A stretch of DNA of 64,000 nt from Lycium barbarum (GCF_019175385.1 NC_083339.1:46796074-46860073), one strand, 5' to 3'; shown: positions 34,091-45,600, counted from the stretch's first letter. The notes: generated by a model not told the origin, from the letters alone. Numbers and translations: made by a program.

Positions 34091-34831
34091 GGGTATGCTA
34101 GGTAAATGATATGTATATGAATATGAAATTGGATACGAAGATGTAAATGAGTACGGAAATGAATACGGATATAGATGTATGTACACAACCACGCATTAGA
34201 AATGGAAAGTCCCTATGAAAAGCAAGTAAGTGTTTGTGACGATGATACTACTATCTCCCATCCTATGTTATTTATTATGTTGTGTATTATGCTTTCATAA
34301 TGATGTTGATCATGCTTTACATACTCAGCACATTCTTCGTGCTGATGTCCCTTTGTTTGTGGATGCTGCGTCATGCCCGCAGGTGGCAAGGGAGACAGAC
34401 TTGATCCATAGCTTTATTACTCAGGGACTACATAGCGGAGCTTCATTTCATTCGGAGTTACAGCTTTTGGTATTTATTTTTTTGTGTACATATTTATGGG
34501 CATAGCGGGGTCCTGTCCCGCCTATATGATATGACACACTCTCCTCAGAGGCTCGTAGATATGTGTATATGGTTAGATGTGTTTGGCCTTGTCGGCCTAT
34601 ATTTTGGATATAATTTTTTTAGCCTCGTCGGCTTATGTACATGTATATGGGCATTGTTATTGATGATAACATATATATGTATTATTTCCCAATGAAATTA
34701 GTATGAATAATGGATGGAAAGTATGATTTAGCTATGTGGCTCACCTAGATGTAAATGTGAAAGTATGATAAGAGGTGCCCGGGTGGGTTAGCACTGGGTG
34801 CCCGACGCGACCCTCTGGTTTGGTCGTGACA

Positions 34832-35040
34832 AAAGTGGTATCAGAGCAGTTCTGTCTTAGGGTGTGTCTACGAGCCGTGTCTGGTAGAGTCTTGGTTATG
34901 GGTGTGTTGTGCACCATACTTATAAACCAGAGGCTGCGGGTATTTTAGAAATAAATGACCCTCTTTCTTCATAAGATCGTGCGATAGAGCTATGACATAA
35001 GAACTTCTTTTTTCTTAACCGTGTGTTATGTATTTCAGAA
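34832..35040 (+). promoter_or_regulatory. Element G leader: primer binding site, palindromic-loop hairpin, acceptor
   Basis: The primer binding site TGGTATCAGAGCAG is at 34837-34850. A hairpin at about 34893-34929 pairs TGGTTAT with ATAAACCA (one bulge) and carries loop hexamer GTGCAC (34909-34914). AGATCGTGCGATAGAGC starts at 34973. Branch-point-like CTTAAC is at 35014-35019 and TATTTCAG ends at 35038, two bases before the ATG. Confidence 0.85.
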
Positions 35041-36207
35041 ATGCCTGTAAAGAGAAAGGCTACGGCAGCCCAAAAGGGCAAGATCGTGGCAGAAAAGCGG
35101 GCTGAAAGAGCACCGCCAATAGTTGTAGAGGAAAGTGAGTCCCAGAATACGGCTCAATCTCAGTCCCCCCATTCAGTGCCTATTTCTGAGGAGTGTGAGG
35201 GAGCCTCAGCCCCAGCTCCAGCACCTCCGGCTCCTCCACCGGATGCTTCAGGCCAAGATGTAAAAGAGGACATTGATTTGCTTACTCAATTGGTTGCTGC
35301 CCAGACTCAGTGGCAAAGTACAGGGAAAGGTGATAGGGCTGTTAGTGCAAGGGCCCGTGATTTTATTAGCTTGAACCCTCCAAAATTCTATGGATCAAAG
35401 CCGGATGAGGACCCTCAGAATTTTATTGATGGAATGTTGAGGACGCTTCGGTTGATACGTGCTTTAGACACCGAATCGGTAGAGTTAGCATCCTATAGAT
35501 TAAGGGATGTTGTGGTTCATTGGTATACGGTTTGGATGGATTCACGGGGAGCCAATGCGCCTTCCCCGGTATGGCAAGAATTTATATATGCTTTCCTGCG
35601 ACATTATTTGCCTCTAGAGGTTCGGCAAGCTAGAGCCGATAAGTTCTTGAATTTGAGGCAAGGTAGCATGAGTGCTTTAGAGTATAGTCTCCGCTTCAAT
35701 TCTTTGGCCAGGTATGCTTCGGCCATGGTAGCGGATATAGGTGACCGAGTGCACCGATTTGTGAAAGGCCTGGGGCCACATTTGATGGATAGGTGCTTGA
35801 CTGCATCCCTTCAAGACAACATGGATATTTTACGCATTCAGGCCCATGCTCAAAATCTAGAGGAAAGCCTACAACAACAAAGAAGTGAACGTGAGCATGA
35901 TAAAGGGTATAACAAGAGGGCTAGGTCTTCGGGTCCGATGAGTGAGTGCAGAGGCGGGCACAGACAGCAGTTCTCGAGGCATTCAGGCCATTCTATGACT
36001 AGTACGCCTCCACGATTTTCAGGCCAGAGATTTGATAGATCTACTCTTTCCGAGCCGAGTTAGAGTTTTTCCGGTTCTCAGTCCAGGGGTGATTTGGGTC
36101 AGGCGAGGCCACCCGTGCCACGATGTTCCCAGTATGGGAAGTTAAATTAGGGTCAGTGCCGATTGGGTTCAGAGGCTTAATATTCATGTGGTCGGCCAGG
36201 CCATATT
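35041..36207 (+). pseudogene. gag: Element G gag with degenerate zinc-knuckle region
   Basis: The start is MPVKRKATAAQKGK at 35041, chosen because it follows the acceptor and matches other gags. The first 340 codons are open and include the whole gag domain (DEDPQNFIDGMLRTLRLIRA through SLRFNSLARYASAMVADI). A TAG at 36061 ends the frame, and further stops follow at 36148 and 36178 in the same frame. The zinc knuckle is ruined: its first Cys position is lost beside a stop, and the last Cys of MRDC is Phe. Gag would bind and package element RNA; this one could not do so normally. Confidence 0.9.
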
Positions 36208-37651
36208 ATGCGTGATTTCCCCTCAGTTGGTGGTATAGGTAGGACCCAGCCTTCAGGGTCGGTAGCTGGATCTTCATCATCTATACACCCTATGGGGCCA
36301 GGTTCACATGTGCCGGTCGGCCATGGTAGAGGCAGAGGGAGAGTCCCCAGTTCTAGCGGTCCTCAGCACCATATTTATGCTTTGGCTGGACGCCAAGATC
36401 TTGAGTCTTCTCCTGATGTGGTCACAAGTATATTATCGGTATTTTCTCATGATGTACATGCTTTGATAGATCCGAGCTCCACATTGTCATATGTTACTTC
36501 GTATATTGCGGGTCAGTTTAGAGTCAAACCAGAGTCGATCAAACCTTTTGAAGTGACTACACACGGTGGTGAATCGGTAATAGCTAGCCGAGTATGTAGA
36601 AACTGCATAGTTGTGATTTGTGACCGTCGTACTATGATTGACTTGCATGAGTTAAAAATGGTGTATTTTGATGTTATTATGGTCATGGATTGGTTGGTTT
36701 CTTGCTATGCCAATGTTGATTGTAGAATGAAAATGGTTCGTTTCCAATTTCCGGGAGAACCAGTTTTAGAATGGAAAGGGAATACTGCATCACTAAAAGG
36801 TAGTTTTATTTCCTATCTAAAGGCAAGGAAAATGATCACAAAAGGTTGCATTTATCATCTAGTTCGGGTTCAAAATGTAGAAGCTGAACCATCGACTCTT
36901 CAGTCAGTTCCCGTAGTGAATGAGTTTCCGGATGTATTCCCGGAAGAGCTTCCAGGCCTCCCTCCCAAGCGGGAGATTGATTTTGCTATTGATGTGTTGC
37001 CAGACACCAAGCCTATATCTATTCCTCCTTATAGAATGGCTCCCGCAGAACTGAAAGAGTTGAAGGAGCAATTGAAAGACTTTCTTGAGAAAGGCTTTAT
37101 TAGGCCTAGTTCATCCCCGTAGGGAGCACCCCGTATTGTTTGTCCGAAAAAAAGACGGCTCCTTGCGAATGTGCATTGACTATCGGCAATTGAATAAGGT
37201 GACGATTAAGAATAAATATCCTCTTCCGAGGATTGATGACTTATTTGACCAATTACAAGGCGCCAAATGGTTTTCAAAGATAGATTTGAGGTTCGGGTAT
37301 CATCAAGTCAGAGTTAGGGAGAAAGATATCCCTAAGACAGCCTTCAAAACAAGATATGGCCATTTTGAGTTCGGAGTGATGTCATTTGGACTAACTAATG
37401 CACCGGCAGTATTTATGGATTTGATGAACAACGTGTTCAGGCCTTTCCTAGATCTATTTGTGATTGTATTCATCGACGATATCTTGGTGTATTCTAGATC
37501 CGAGGCAGAGCATGCGGATCATTTGCGTACTGTCCTTAGAGTGCTTCAAACTCGAGAGCTATTCGCCAAATTTTCTAAGTGTGAGTTCTGGTTGAACTCG
37601 GTGACATTTTTGGGGCACATTGTTTCAGTCGATGGTATTCGGGTAGATAGC
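36208..37651 (+). pseudogene. pol: Element G protease and reverse transcriptase
   Basis: The protease active-site region reads ALIDPSSTLSYV, with Ser where H1 has Gly (DPG), so activity is doubtful. RT follows: [17 protein letters not shown], then a TAG at 37120 (relatives have TGG) and one extra C just after it that shifts the frame. The second frame resumes [17 protein letters not shown] and keeps the catalytic [10 protein letters not shown] further stop lies at 37652 (TAA for CAA). RT copies element RNA into DNA; this copy is inactive. Confidence 0.93.
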
Positions 37652-38330
37652 TAAACGATTGAGGCCGTGAAGACTTGGCCAAGGCCCATAACTCCTACGA
37701 AGGTTCGTAGCTTTCTGGGCTTAGCAGGTTATTACAGGAGATTTGTTGAAGGCTTTTCTTCTATTTCTGCACCACTCACAAAGCTGACCCAGAAATTAGC
37801 AAAGTTTCAATGGACAGATGCTTGTGAACGTAGTTTCCAAGAGCTAAAAGATAGATTGACTTCTTCCTCAGTCCTAACACTTCCAGAGGGATTAGAAGGT
37901 TATGTTTTTTATTGCGATGCTTCAGGTGTTGGGCTAGGTTGTGTGTTGATGCAACATGGTAAGGTGATGTCGTATGCTTCAAGGCAATTACGGAAACATG
38001 AGAAGAATTATCCAACCCATGACCTTGAATTGGCTGCAGTGATTCATGCATTAAAGATGTGGAGACATTACTTGTATGGTGTTCATGCGGATATTTACAC
38101 AGATCATAAGAGCCTTCAGTATATCTTCAAACAAAAAGAGTTGAATTTGCGGCAATGACGATGATTGGAATTGCTAAAAGATTACGATGTTAATATCCTA
38201 TATCACCCCGGAAAGGCAAATGTTGTGGCTGATGCTCTTAGCCGTAGATCCATGGGAAGTTTGTGTTATGTACGACCATAGAAAAGAGAAATGGCTCGTG
38301 AGCTCCAGCAGTTAGCGCTAGCCTAGGAGT
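37652..38330 (+). pseudogene. pol: Element G RT/RNase H connection and RNase H
   Basis: The frame continues from the [22 protein letters not shown], the connection domain, then RNase H with its acidic residues in [24 protein letters not shown] and [11 protein letters not shown]. Two TGA codons at about 38156-38164 break the RQRRWLELL region, and a third stop and a frame change follow after [10 protein letters not shown]. RNase H would remove RNA from the RNA/DNA hybrid. Confidence 0.92.
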
Positions 38331-39390
38331 TCGAGTAGTGGACTCAGGTAGCAGGGGAACTACCATTCAGAATTCATCAGTCTCGTCCCTAGTAGTGGAA
38401 GTGAAAGAGCGACAATACGAAGATCCCATGCTACTGCATTACAGAGATACACTCCCTCAGAAGGAGAAGTCATCATTTGAGATCTCAGGAGATGGAGTTC
38501 TTCGATGCCAAGGCAGATTATCTGTTCCTGATGTGTACGCCACCAAATATTGAGGGAAGCCCATTGCTCCCGCTATTCTGTCCACCCCGGAGAAACGAAA
38601 ATGTACCACGATCTTAAATCTATATATTGGTGGAAAGGGATGAAGAAAGATATAACGGAATTTGAAGCTCAATGTCCCAACTATCAACAAGTGAAAATCG
38701 AGCATCAAAAGCCGAGCGGATTGTTGCAAGCTATAGAAATTCCAACTTGGAAGTGGGAAGTAATTAACATGGACTTCATTACAGGCTTACCCCGTTCTCG
38801 ACGTACGTATGATTCTATATGGGTGATTGTGGATAGACTCACGAAGTCAGCTCATTTATTACTAGTGAGAACTACATATGTGGCAGAAGATTATGCAAAG
38901 CTTTACGTTAAAGAGATAGTGTGGCTTCACGGTGTTCCGGTATCTATTATCTCCGATAGAGGGACTCAGTTTACAGCTAAGTTTTGGAAATCCTTCCAAG
39001 AGGGTTTGGGGACTCAAGTGAGCCTTAGCACGACATTTCACCCGCAGACTGATGGACACGCTGAACGTACCATTCAGACTCTTGAGGATATGTTACAGGC
39101 ATGTATGATAGATTTTGGAGGTAAATTGAGATGATTACTTACCACTCATTAAATTTGCTTATAACAATAGTTATCATTCTAGCATCCAAATGCCACCGTA
39201 TGAGGCTTTATATGGGCAAAAATGTAGATCCCTAACTGGGTGGTTCGAGGTAGGAGAGACTAAATTGGTAGGGCCAGACTTGGTCCAGCAAGCCAAAGAA
39301 AAAGTTAAGCTCGTACAAGATCGGTAATTAGCAGCCCAAAGTCGTCAAAAGTCCTATGCAGATAATCGTCGAAGGGACTTAGAGTTCCAA
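38331..39390 (+). pseudogene. pol: Element G integrase
   Basis: A linker ([11 protein letters not shown]) leads, after a frameshift near 38550, to the integrase. The N-terminal zinc-binding region reads AHCSRYSVHPG with CPNYQQVK, Tyr replacing the second Cys. The catalytic core keeps D, D and E: MDFITGLPRSR, ISDRGTQF and [17 protein letters not shown] at 39132 and later stops interrupt the remaining core and C-terminal part (39135-39390). Integrase inserts the DNA copy into the genome. Confidence 0.92.
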
Positions 39391-39846
39391 GTGAAAGATT
39401 GGGTATTCTTAAAAGTCTCACCAATGAAGGGAGTTATGAGATTTGGCAAAAAGGGGAAGCTTAGTCCCCGATACATTGGGCCTTATGAGACTGTGCGCAA
39501 AGTAGGCAAAGTGGCTTATGAATTAGATCTACCTCCTGATTTAGAGTCATTTCACCCAGTTTTCCATGTCTCGATGCTTCGTAAATATGTCAGAGATCCT
39601 ACTAGGATTGTGCAAGTAAATGATGTTCAAGTGACAGAAAAGTTGACTTATGAAGAGGTATCCATTGCCATATTAGATAGGCAAGTAAGGAGGCTTAGAA
39701 ACAAAGAAGTGGCCTCAGTAAAGGTTTTGTGGAGAAACAATAACCGAGAAGAAATAACATGGGAAGCGGAAGAAAATATGAAATCCAAGTACCCGCACTT
39801 ATTTCAGCCCCCGGAAGAGATCCAAGATGAGACATCAAGATCATGA
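39391..39846 (+). pseudogene. pol: Element G integrase C-terminus with chromodomain
   Basis: The open frame carries the gypsy integrase C-terminal motif (GKLSPRYIGPYETVRKVGKV and HPVFHVSMLRKY). A chromodomain follows at about residues 95-140 (LDRQVRRLRNKEVASVKVLW, then ITWEAEENMKSKYPHLF). The chromodomain defines chromoviruses and is thought to steer insertion to heterochromatin, which fits the nested landscape here. The frame is intact locally but detached from upstream pol by stops. Confidence 0.92.
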
Positions 39847-40049
39847 GGTATGTATGTTTCCTTTTTACGCATTTGGGTCGTGTGTGGCCAAACTCTATTC
39901 CTATTATGTTGTGGCCCTGTGGGGCATTGCTATTATGGGCTGTTGTGACAGGATGGTAGTTTCATATTACAGGGGAAACTCTGGCGAAATTTTTATAGAA
40001 TCCTCGAGAACCTAACATTCGAGGACGAATGTTCTTAAGGGGGGAAGAA
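39847..40049 (+). promoter_or_regulatory. Element G 3' untranslated region, hairpin and polypurine tract
   Basis: It contains TTACAGGGGAAACTCTGGCG followed by AAATTT (about 39967-39992), a relative of the LTR box. Then come ACATTCG/CGAATGT around AGGA (about 40014-40033) and TTAAGGGGGGAAGAAG before the LTR. Confidence 0.88.
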
Positions 40050-40544
40050 GGTTACACCTCGGAAGATTCCCCGTTGATGCACAGTGAATAGACTAACGAA
40101 GGGCACGAAGTATACGGTATTGCAATAAGTTAGAAATGACATTTGATCACCCTAATTAAGATTTCAAAGACATTCGAGGTAAGAGGAGAAAGTGTGCCAA
40201 GAGAAGGCAAGGCATACGATAGGTATCGGAAAGGATTTACGAGTAACAAGTTAATGATGATTTAATAGTGTCTTCGAGAAGAATTATAACGTCCCTTAGA
40301 TCGTTAATGAGGTGTTACACAAGTATTAAGAAGGTTCCGTAAGGATTGGAGATCAAACGAAGTGACGAGAACAAGATCAGAGAAAAGATGGGTTTCACGG
40401 CTGACTATACGGTCCGTATAATGGTCTGCAGAATTGTCACAGTGAAGGTCCCTCACTGATGGGATTATACGGTCACTTATACGGACAATATAAAATTATA
40501 CGAACCGTATAATGGTCATAGAAGCGAGATGTTGAAGGGGCAAT

Positions 40545-40768
40545 TTCACGGTCTCTTATACGGACTGTATAAGTTTATACAGACCGTATAAGTGTCCGTA
40601 TATTTTCCCGACGGGTCAGATTTTTGAGTTATTAAAAAGGGGACAAGTTCATTATTTTCACGGTCTCTTATACGGACTGTATAAGTTTATACGGACCGTA
40701 TAAGTGTCCGTATATTTTCCCGACGGGTCAGATTTTTGAGTTATTAAAAAGGGACCAAGTCCATTATT
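40545..40768 (+). repeat. 112-bp tandem duplication of the promoter segment in G 3' LTR
   Basis: Two nearly identical units run from TTCACGGTCTCTTATACGG through the palindromes to the TATA-like TTATTAAAAAGG. The 5' LTR has a single copy. Confidence 0.9.
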
Positions 40769-41794
40769 TCATTTCATTTCATTTTTCACCCAACACTTCA
40801 AAACCTCTCTAGAACCCTCTCCACTCTTCATCCATAAGAACTCAAGAGAAATTTATGATCAACTTCATCAAACTAAGAAAACCAAGTGTAAGAAACTCAT
40901 TAGAGATCATCCAAGTCAAGAAATTTCATTGGAGGTGAATTAGGGTTTACCCAAAGCTTATTCCTACAACATCTAAGGTACGTTTTATGGTATTTCCAGG
41001 TTGTTTAAGGTATTTAGAAGTTGAAACACTTGGATTGTAGAAGGAGATAGAAAATGGGTCAAGAATGTGGGAATAGTGTCATTTTTTAGTAATAGCTTGG
41101 GTTGAGTAATGATTCTTGATATGTTATGAATATAATCATGTTATAAATTATATTGAGAACATGGGATAAACATTGTATATGAGTGAATGTAATAGTGTGC
41201 TATGACCATGGATATGGATGACTTGAAGTGAATTGAGGAATATGGATAATGTAGGTGAATAAAAACCATTGTTATGATGTTGTGAATGTTATTATTGATG
41301 TTTGGGAGTTGATATATGATATGGAGGAAGTCGTATAAATAAAGGAAATGCTGTCCACTTTTCTCTAGCTTTAGTCATGTATGCTAAGCTATTGATTTTC
41401 CAATGATAGTATAACTCTAATGAAGGTAGAAACGTGAGCATTGAAGGAGAACGTGCAAGTGATAGAATAGTTGAACGGAAAGGTATGTAAGGCTAACCCT
41501 TCTTTCATAAGGCATGGTTCTTTGGCCAAATATCTAATCTTCTATAAGCCTATGATGTCCTCCAAATGATGCTATCTTCAAAAGCTATTGAGCTCATGAT
41601 TCTCGATATGTTACGATTGTACTAAATTCCTCATATGACGACCAATCCTCTAAGGATAGATGTAATGAACGACGATAGTAATGATGCTAAAGATGCTTAT
41701 GAGCTTTTATGTATATGTGCCTATGTATGGCTATTGTGAAACCCCGAGCTTATATGGCCGAGTAGAATATATATATATTGCGCGCGCACCACTG

Positions 41795-41935
41795 CAGTCG
41801 GGTACGGATAACACTGAGCCTTGGTAGGGCCAGGTATGTATAATACTGAGCCTTGGTAGGGCTAGGTATGTACGACACCGAGCCTTGTCATGGCCGGGTA
41901 TGTGAAGCAACCGAACCTTCATGGACGGGTATGCT
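41795..41935 (+). repeat. Minisatellite in G 3' LTR
   Basis: Same GAGCCTTGGTAGGGC-type units as 33955-34090, with independent point changes. Confidence 0.8.
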
Positions 41936-42677
41936 AGGTAAATGATATGTATATGAATATGAATACGAAATTGGATACGAAAATGTAAATGAGTACGGAT
42001 ACGGATATGGATGTATGTACACAATCACGCATTAGAAATGGAAAGTCCCTATGAAAAGCAAGTAAGTGGTTGTGACGATGATACTACTATCTCCCATCAT
42101 TTGCTATTTCTTATGTTGTCTATTATGCTTTCATAATGATGTTGATCATGCTTTACATACTCATTACAGTCTTCGTACTGACGTCCTTTTGAATGTGGAC
42201 GCTAAGTCATGCCCGCAGGTGGCCAGGGAGACAGACTTGATACATAGCTTTATCACTTAGGGACTACATAGCGGAGCTCCATTTCATTCAGAGTTACTGC
42301 TTTTGGTACTTATTCTTTTTTGTATATATTTATGGGCATAGCGGGGTCCTGTCCCGCCTATATGATATGACACACTCTCCTTAGAGGCTCGTAGACATGT
42401 GTATGTGGTTAGATGTGTTTGGCGTTGTTGGCCTATATTTTGGATATCATTTTGTTAGCCTCGTCGGCTTATGTACATCTATATGGGCATTTTTATTGAT
42501 GATGATATATATATATATATATATGTATTATTTCCCAATGAAATTAGTATGAATAATGGATGCAAAGTATGATTTAGCTATGTGGCTCACCTAGATGTAA
42601 ATGTGAAAGTATGATAAAAGGTGCCCGGGTGGGTTAGCACTGGGTGCCCGTCGCGCCCCTCCGGTTGGGTCGTGACA

Positions 42678-43554
42678 CAACGGCAAGGTGCGGGCCAAGA
42701 TGATAGAGCGGTCAGTACGAGAGCCCGTGATTTTATTAGTCTGAACCCTCCATAATTCTACGGGTCAAAGCCGGATGAAGACCCACAGGGCTTTATAGAT
42801 GAGATGCTGAGGACGCTACGGATAATGCATGCTTGTGATACCGAGTCAGTTGAATTGGCTTCTTATAGATTTCGGTGTGGCAAGAGTTCGTGGATGCCTT
42901 CCTTCGACATTATTTGCCGCCGGAGGTTCGACGGGCCCAAGCGGACAAGTTCTTGAATCTCCGACAGGGGAATATAAGTGCTCGAGAGTACAGTCTTCGC
43001 TTTAATTCCTTGGCTAGGTATGCTCCAGCCATGGTGACTGATATGGGGGCCCGCGTACATCGGTTCGTGAGTGGTTTGGGGCCGCATTTTATTAAGGGGT
43101 GCTTGACCGCCTCGCTCCAAGACGGGATGGATATTTCTCGTACTTAGGCCCATGCTCAGAATTTGGAGGAACAGTAGCAGCCGCAAAGGCACGAGCGTGA
43201 TTCTGATAGAAGGCACAGTAAGAGGGCCAGATCTTGCGATGCCACTAGCGAGTTCAGAGAAAGTCAAAGGCAGCAGTATTCCAGTCATAAGGCCAATCAG
43301 CAGCCAGTGCACCTCCTCGATTCCCGGCAAAATATTTGATCGTCCTATTTATTCTGGATCGGGTCAGAGCTCCAGGACTTCGGGCTCCCAATATAGAGGT
43401 GAATCCAGTTAGATGAGGCTGCCCGAATGACGATGCAACTAATGTGGTAGGCCACATTTGGGAAAGTGTTGCTAAGGTTCAAACACTTGTTATGCCTGCA
43501 GTCTGTTTGGTCATATGATGCGGGATTGTCTTATCAGTGGAGGTGGAGCTGCGG
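42678..43554 (+). pseudogene. gag: Element F gag, C-terminal part
   Basis: This continues the gag of F after element G. CAACG (42678-42682) is the right target-site duplication of G. ARDFISLNPP is followed by a stop (TAA), then the gag domain. A deletion of about 75 bases removes the segment between ASYRF and VWQEF (near 42872). Further stops follow ISRT and NLEEQ. A zinc knuckle survives as CYACSLFGHMMRDC (CX2CX4HX4C). The gene is cut at 43555 by the 5' LTR of H1. Confidence 0.88.
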
Positions 43555-43904
43555 TGTTACACCCCAAAAAATTTTCGTTGACGTACAGTGAGTAGACTAA
43601 CGAAGGGCACGATGTATGCGATGTTTCGATAAGAAATAAATACCATTTGATGATTTTAAATAAGATTTCAAAGGCGTTTAAGGTAGGAGACGAAAGTAGT
43701 CGAGGAAAGCAAGATATATGTTGCGTACCGGACAAAATTTACGAGTATCAAATTAATGATGGCTTAAAAATGTTTTGGAGAAGAGTTATAACATCCCTTA
43801 GATTGTTAACGAGGTGTTAAACAAGTATCAAGAAGGTTCCATAAGGATTTGAGATCAAACGAAGTGACGAGAACAAGATCGGAGAAACGGTGGGTTCAAC
43901 AGCA

Positions 43905-44165
43905 GATTATACGATCCGTATAATGTTATACGGTCCGTATAATGGACCGCAGAATTGTCACAGTGAAGTCCCTCACTGACGGGATTATACGGTCACTTAT
44001 ACGGACCGTATAATGGTCACAGAATGAGTTGTTGCATGGGGTGATTTCACGGTCACTTATACGGACCGCATAATGTGCCGTCAAATTGACACAGAAAGGG
44101 ATGCTTATTGAAGCAGTTTCACGGTCACTTATACGGACCGTATAAGTGTCCGTATAATTTCATCG
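43905..44165 (+). promoter_or_regulatory. Palindrome array and TATA region of H1 5' LTR
   Basis: About eight full or half copies of TTATACGG/CCGTATAA run up to about 20 bp before the TATA box at 44182-44190. The arrangement matches the LTR of G although much of the intervening sequence has diverged. Confidence 0.7.
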
Positions 44166-45411
44166 GGACAGATTTTTAATTTATAAAAAGAGCACCCAAG
44201 TTAATTATTTTCATTTCACTTTCATTCTCCACAACTCAAGACTTCTCTAGAAACTTCCACACACTTCATATACAAGAACCCAAGAGAAATTGATGATCAA
44301 TTTCATCAAACCCACAAAAAAATCAAGTGTAAGAAACACATTAAAGTGCATCCAAGCCAAGGAATATCAATGGAAGTGAACTAGGATTTTGGTGAAAGAG
44401 AAGGCTTATTCCTACACCATCTAAGGTAAGTTTTATAATAATTACATGTTATTTAAGGTGTTGAAACACTTGGATTGTGGAAGGATATAGGAAATGGGTC
44501 ATGAAAGTGGGAATAGTGTAAATTTTGAGTAGTAGTTTGCAATGAATCATGAATATTGGTAGGTTGTAATTACGATTACGTTATGAATGATGTCAAGAGC
44601 ATGATAGAAACATCAAATGAGAATGAATGCAATGTTGTGCTATAATCATGATTATGGATGACCTTGAAGGGAAATTGTGGGGATTGGATAATGATGAATT
44701 TGATAGAAGTTATTGATGATGATATTATGAATGTTGTTATTGACGTTTGGGAGTTGGTATATGATATGGAGAAAGTAGTATAAATAAAGGAGACGCTGCT
44801 CAAATTTCTCTAGCTTAGTTCAAACGCTCCTATGTTATCGATTATCTAATATGAGTATGAACTTTCTTGAAGGTAGAAACGCGAGCAACGAAGAAGAACG
44901 ATCAAACGATAGAATAACTAAACGGAAGAGGTATGTAGGGCTAATCCTTTCCTTCTAAGGCATGAATCTTCCTAATTTTCTACAATCTTCCTCAATAACT
45001 GAAACTATGAGCCCACGACTATAAGAAGCCACTTATGCACATGATAAAGAAAGGAGACACGATATGAGCATGTTAATGATGATGACGACTATAAGTATGA
45101 ATAATCCTAGAGTAATATAAGGTGTCCACGAAGCTAATGATGCTAAGTATAGTTCTATTGATGATTTTTCCTTATGTACACTCACCTTAAAACGCTAGTC
45201 CCTCCAAGGTGAGACATGACGATTATGATCACTCCATAACGTAGTCGAGGGTTCACGACCTTATGTCACCTCGACCCAGCCATGGTTACATCCAAGTTCT
45301 AATGTAGGATTAATGATGAAGGTATAATGATGTTAAGTTATGATAAAATTATGATATGTCTATGAGATGTGTAATAATAATGAGGTTATGATTGATTATA
45401 TGACGATACGA

Positions 45412-45600
45412 TTCCACCGTGCCTAGTTGGCCGGGCATGTCACCGCGAAGGCGGGCTGTATACGATTCCACCATGCCTAAATGGCCGGGCATGTCACCGC
45501 TAAAGCGGGCTACTATGTTTACACCGAGCCTAGATGGCCGGGCATGATCACCACTAGTGGGCGGCTTATGATGGTTACCCGGACGCGGGTTAACGATGAT
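45412..45600 (+). repeat. Minisatellite in H1 5' LTR
   Basis: Three units share CACCGTGCCTAGTTGGCCGG then GCATGTCACCGC and a GCGGGCT end, with a period of about 60 bp, followed by CCCGGACGCGGG. H2 has a related block at 63115-63235. Confidence 0.8.

Larger units (their letters stand above)
32317..34831 (+). mobile_element. 5' LTR of element G
   Basis: It runs TGTTACACCTCGG...TTTGGTCGTGACA (2515 bp). In order: an array of TTATACGGACCGTATAA palindromes at about 32670-32870, TATA-like TTATTAAAAAGG near 32889, a splice-donor consensus CTAAG/GTAAGT with GT at 33142, a minisatellite at 33955-34090, the triple stem-loop at 34326-34383, and the fourth hairpin at 34504-34523. Confidence 0.92.
32317..42677 (+). 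mobile_element. Element G: full-length chromovirus-type Ty3/gypsy element, decayed
   Basis: LTRs lie at 32317-34831 and 40050-42677, with primer binding site, leader, gag, protease, RT, RNase H, integrase, chromodomain and polypurine tract between them in Ty3/gypsy order. Several stops and frameshifts inactivate gag-pol. The LTRs differ by roughly 5% in the part I compared, so G is older than D. It sits in the gag of F. Confidence 0.93.
40050..42677 (+). mobile_element. 3' LTR of element G
   Basis: It starts GGTTACACCTCGG (first T of TG changed to G) and ends GGGTCGTGACA. At 2628 bp it exceeds its partner mainly because of a 112-bp tandem duplication at 40545-40768. The triple stem-loop is at 42163-42220 and the fourth hairpin near 42340. 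Confidence 0.92.
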
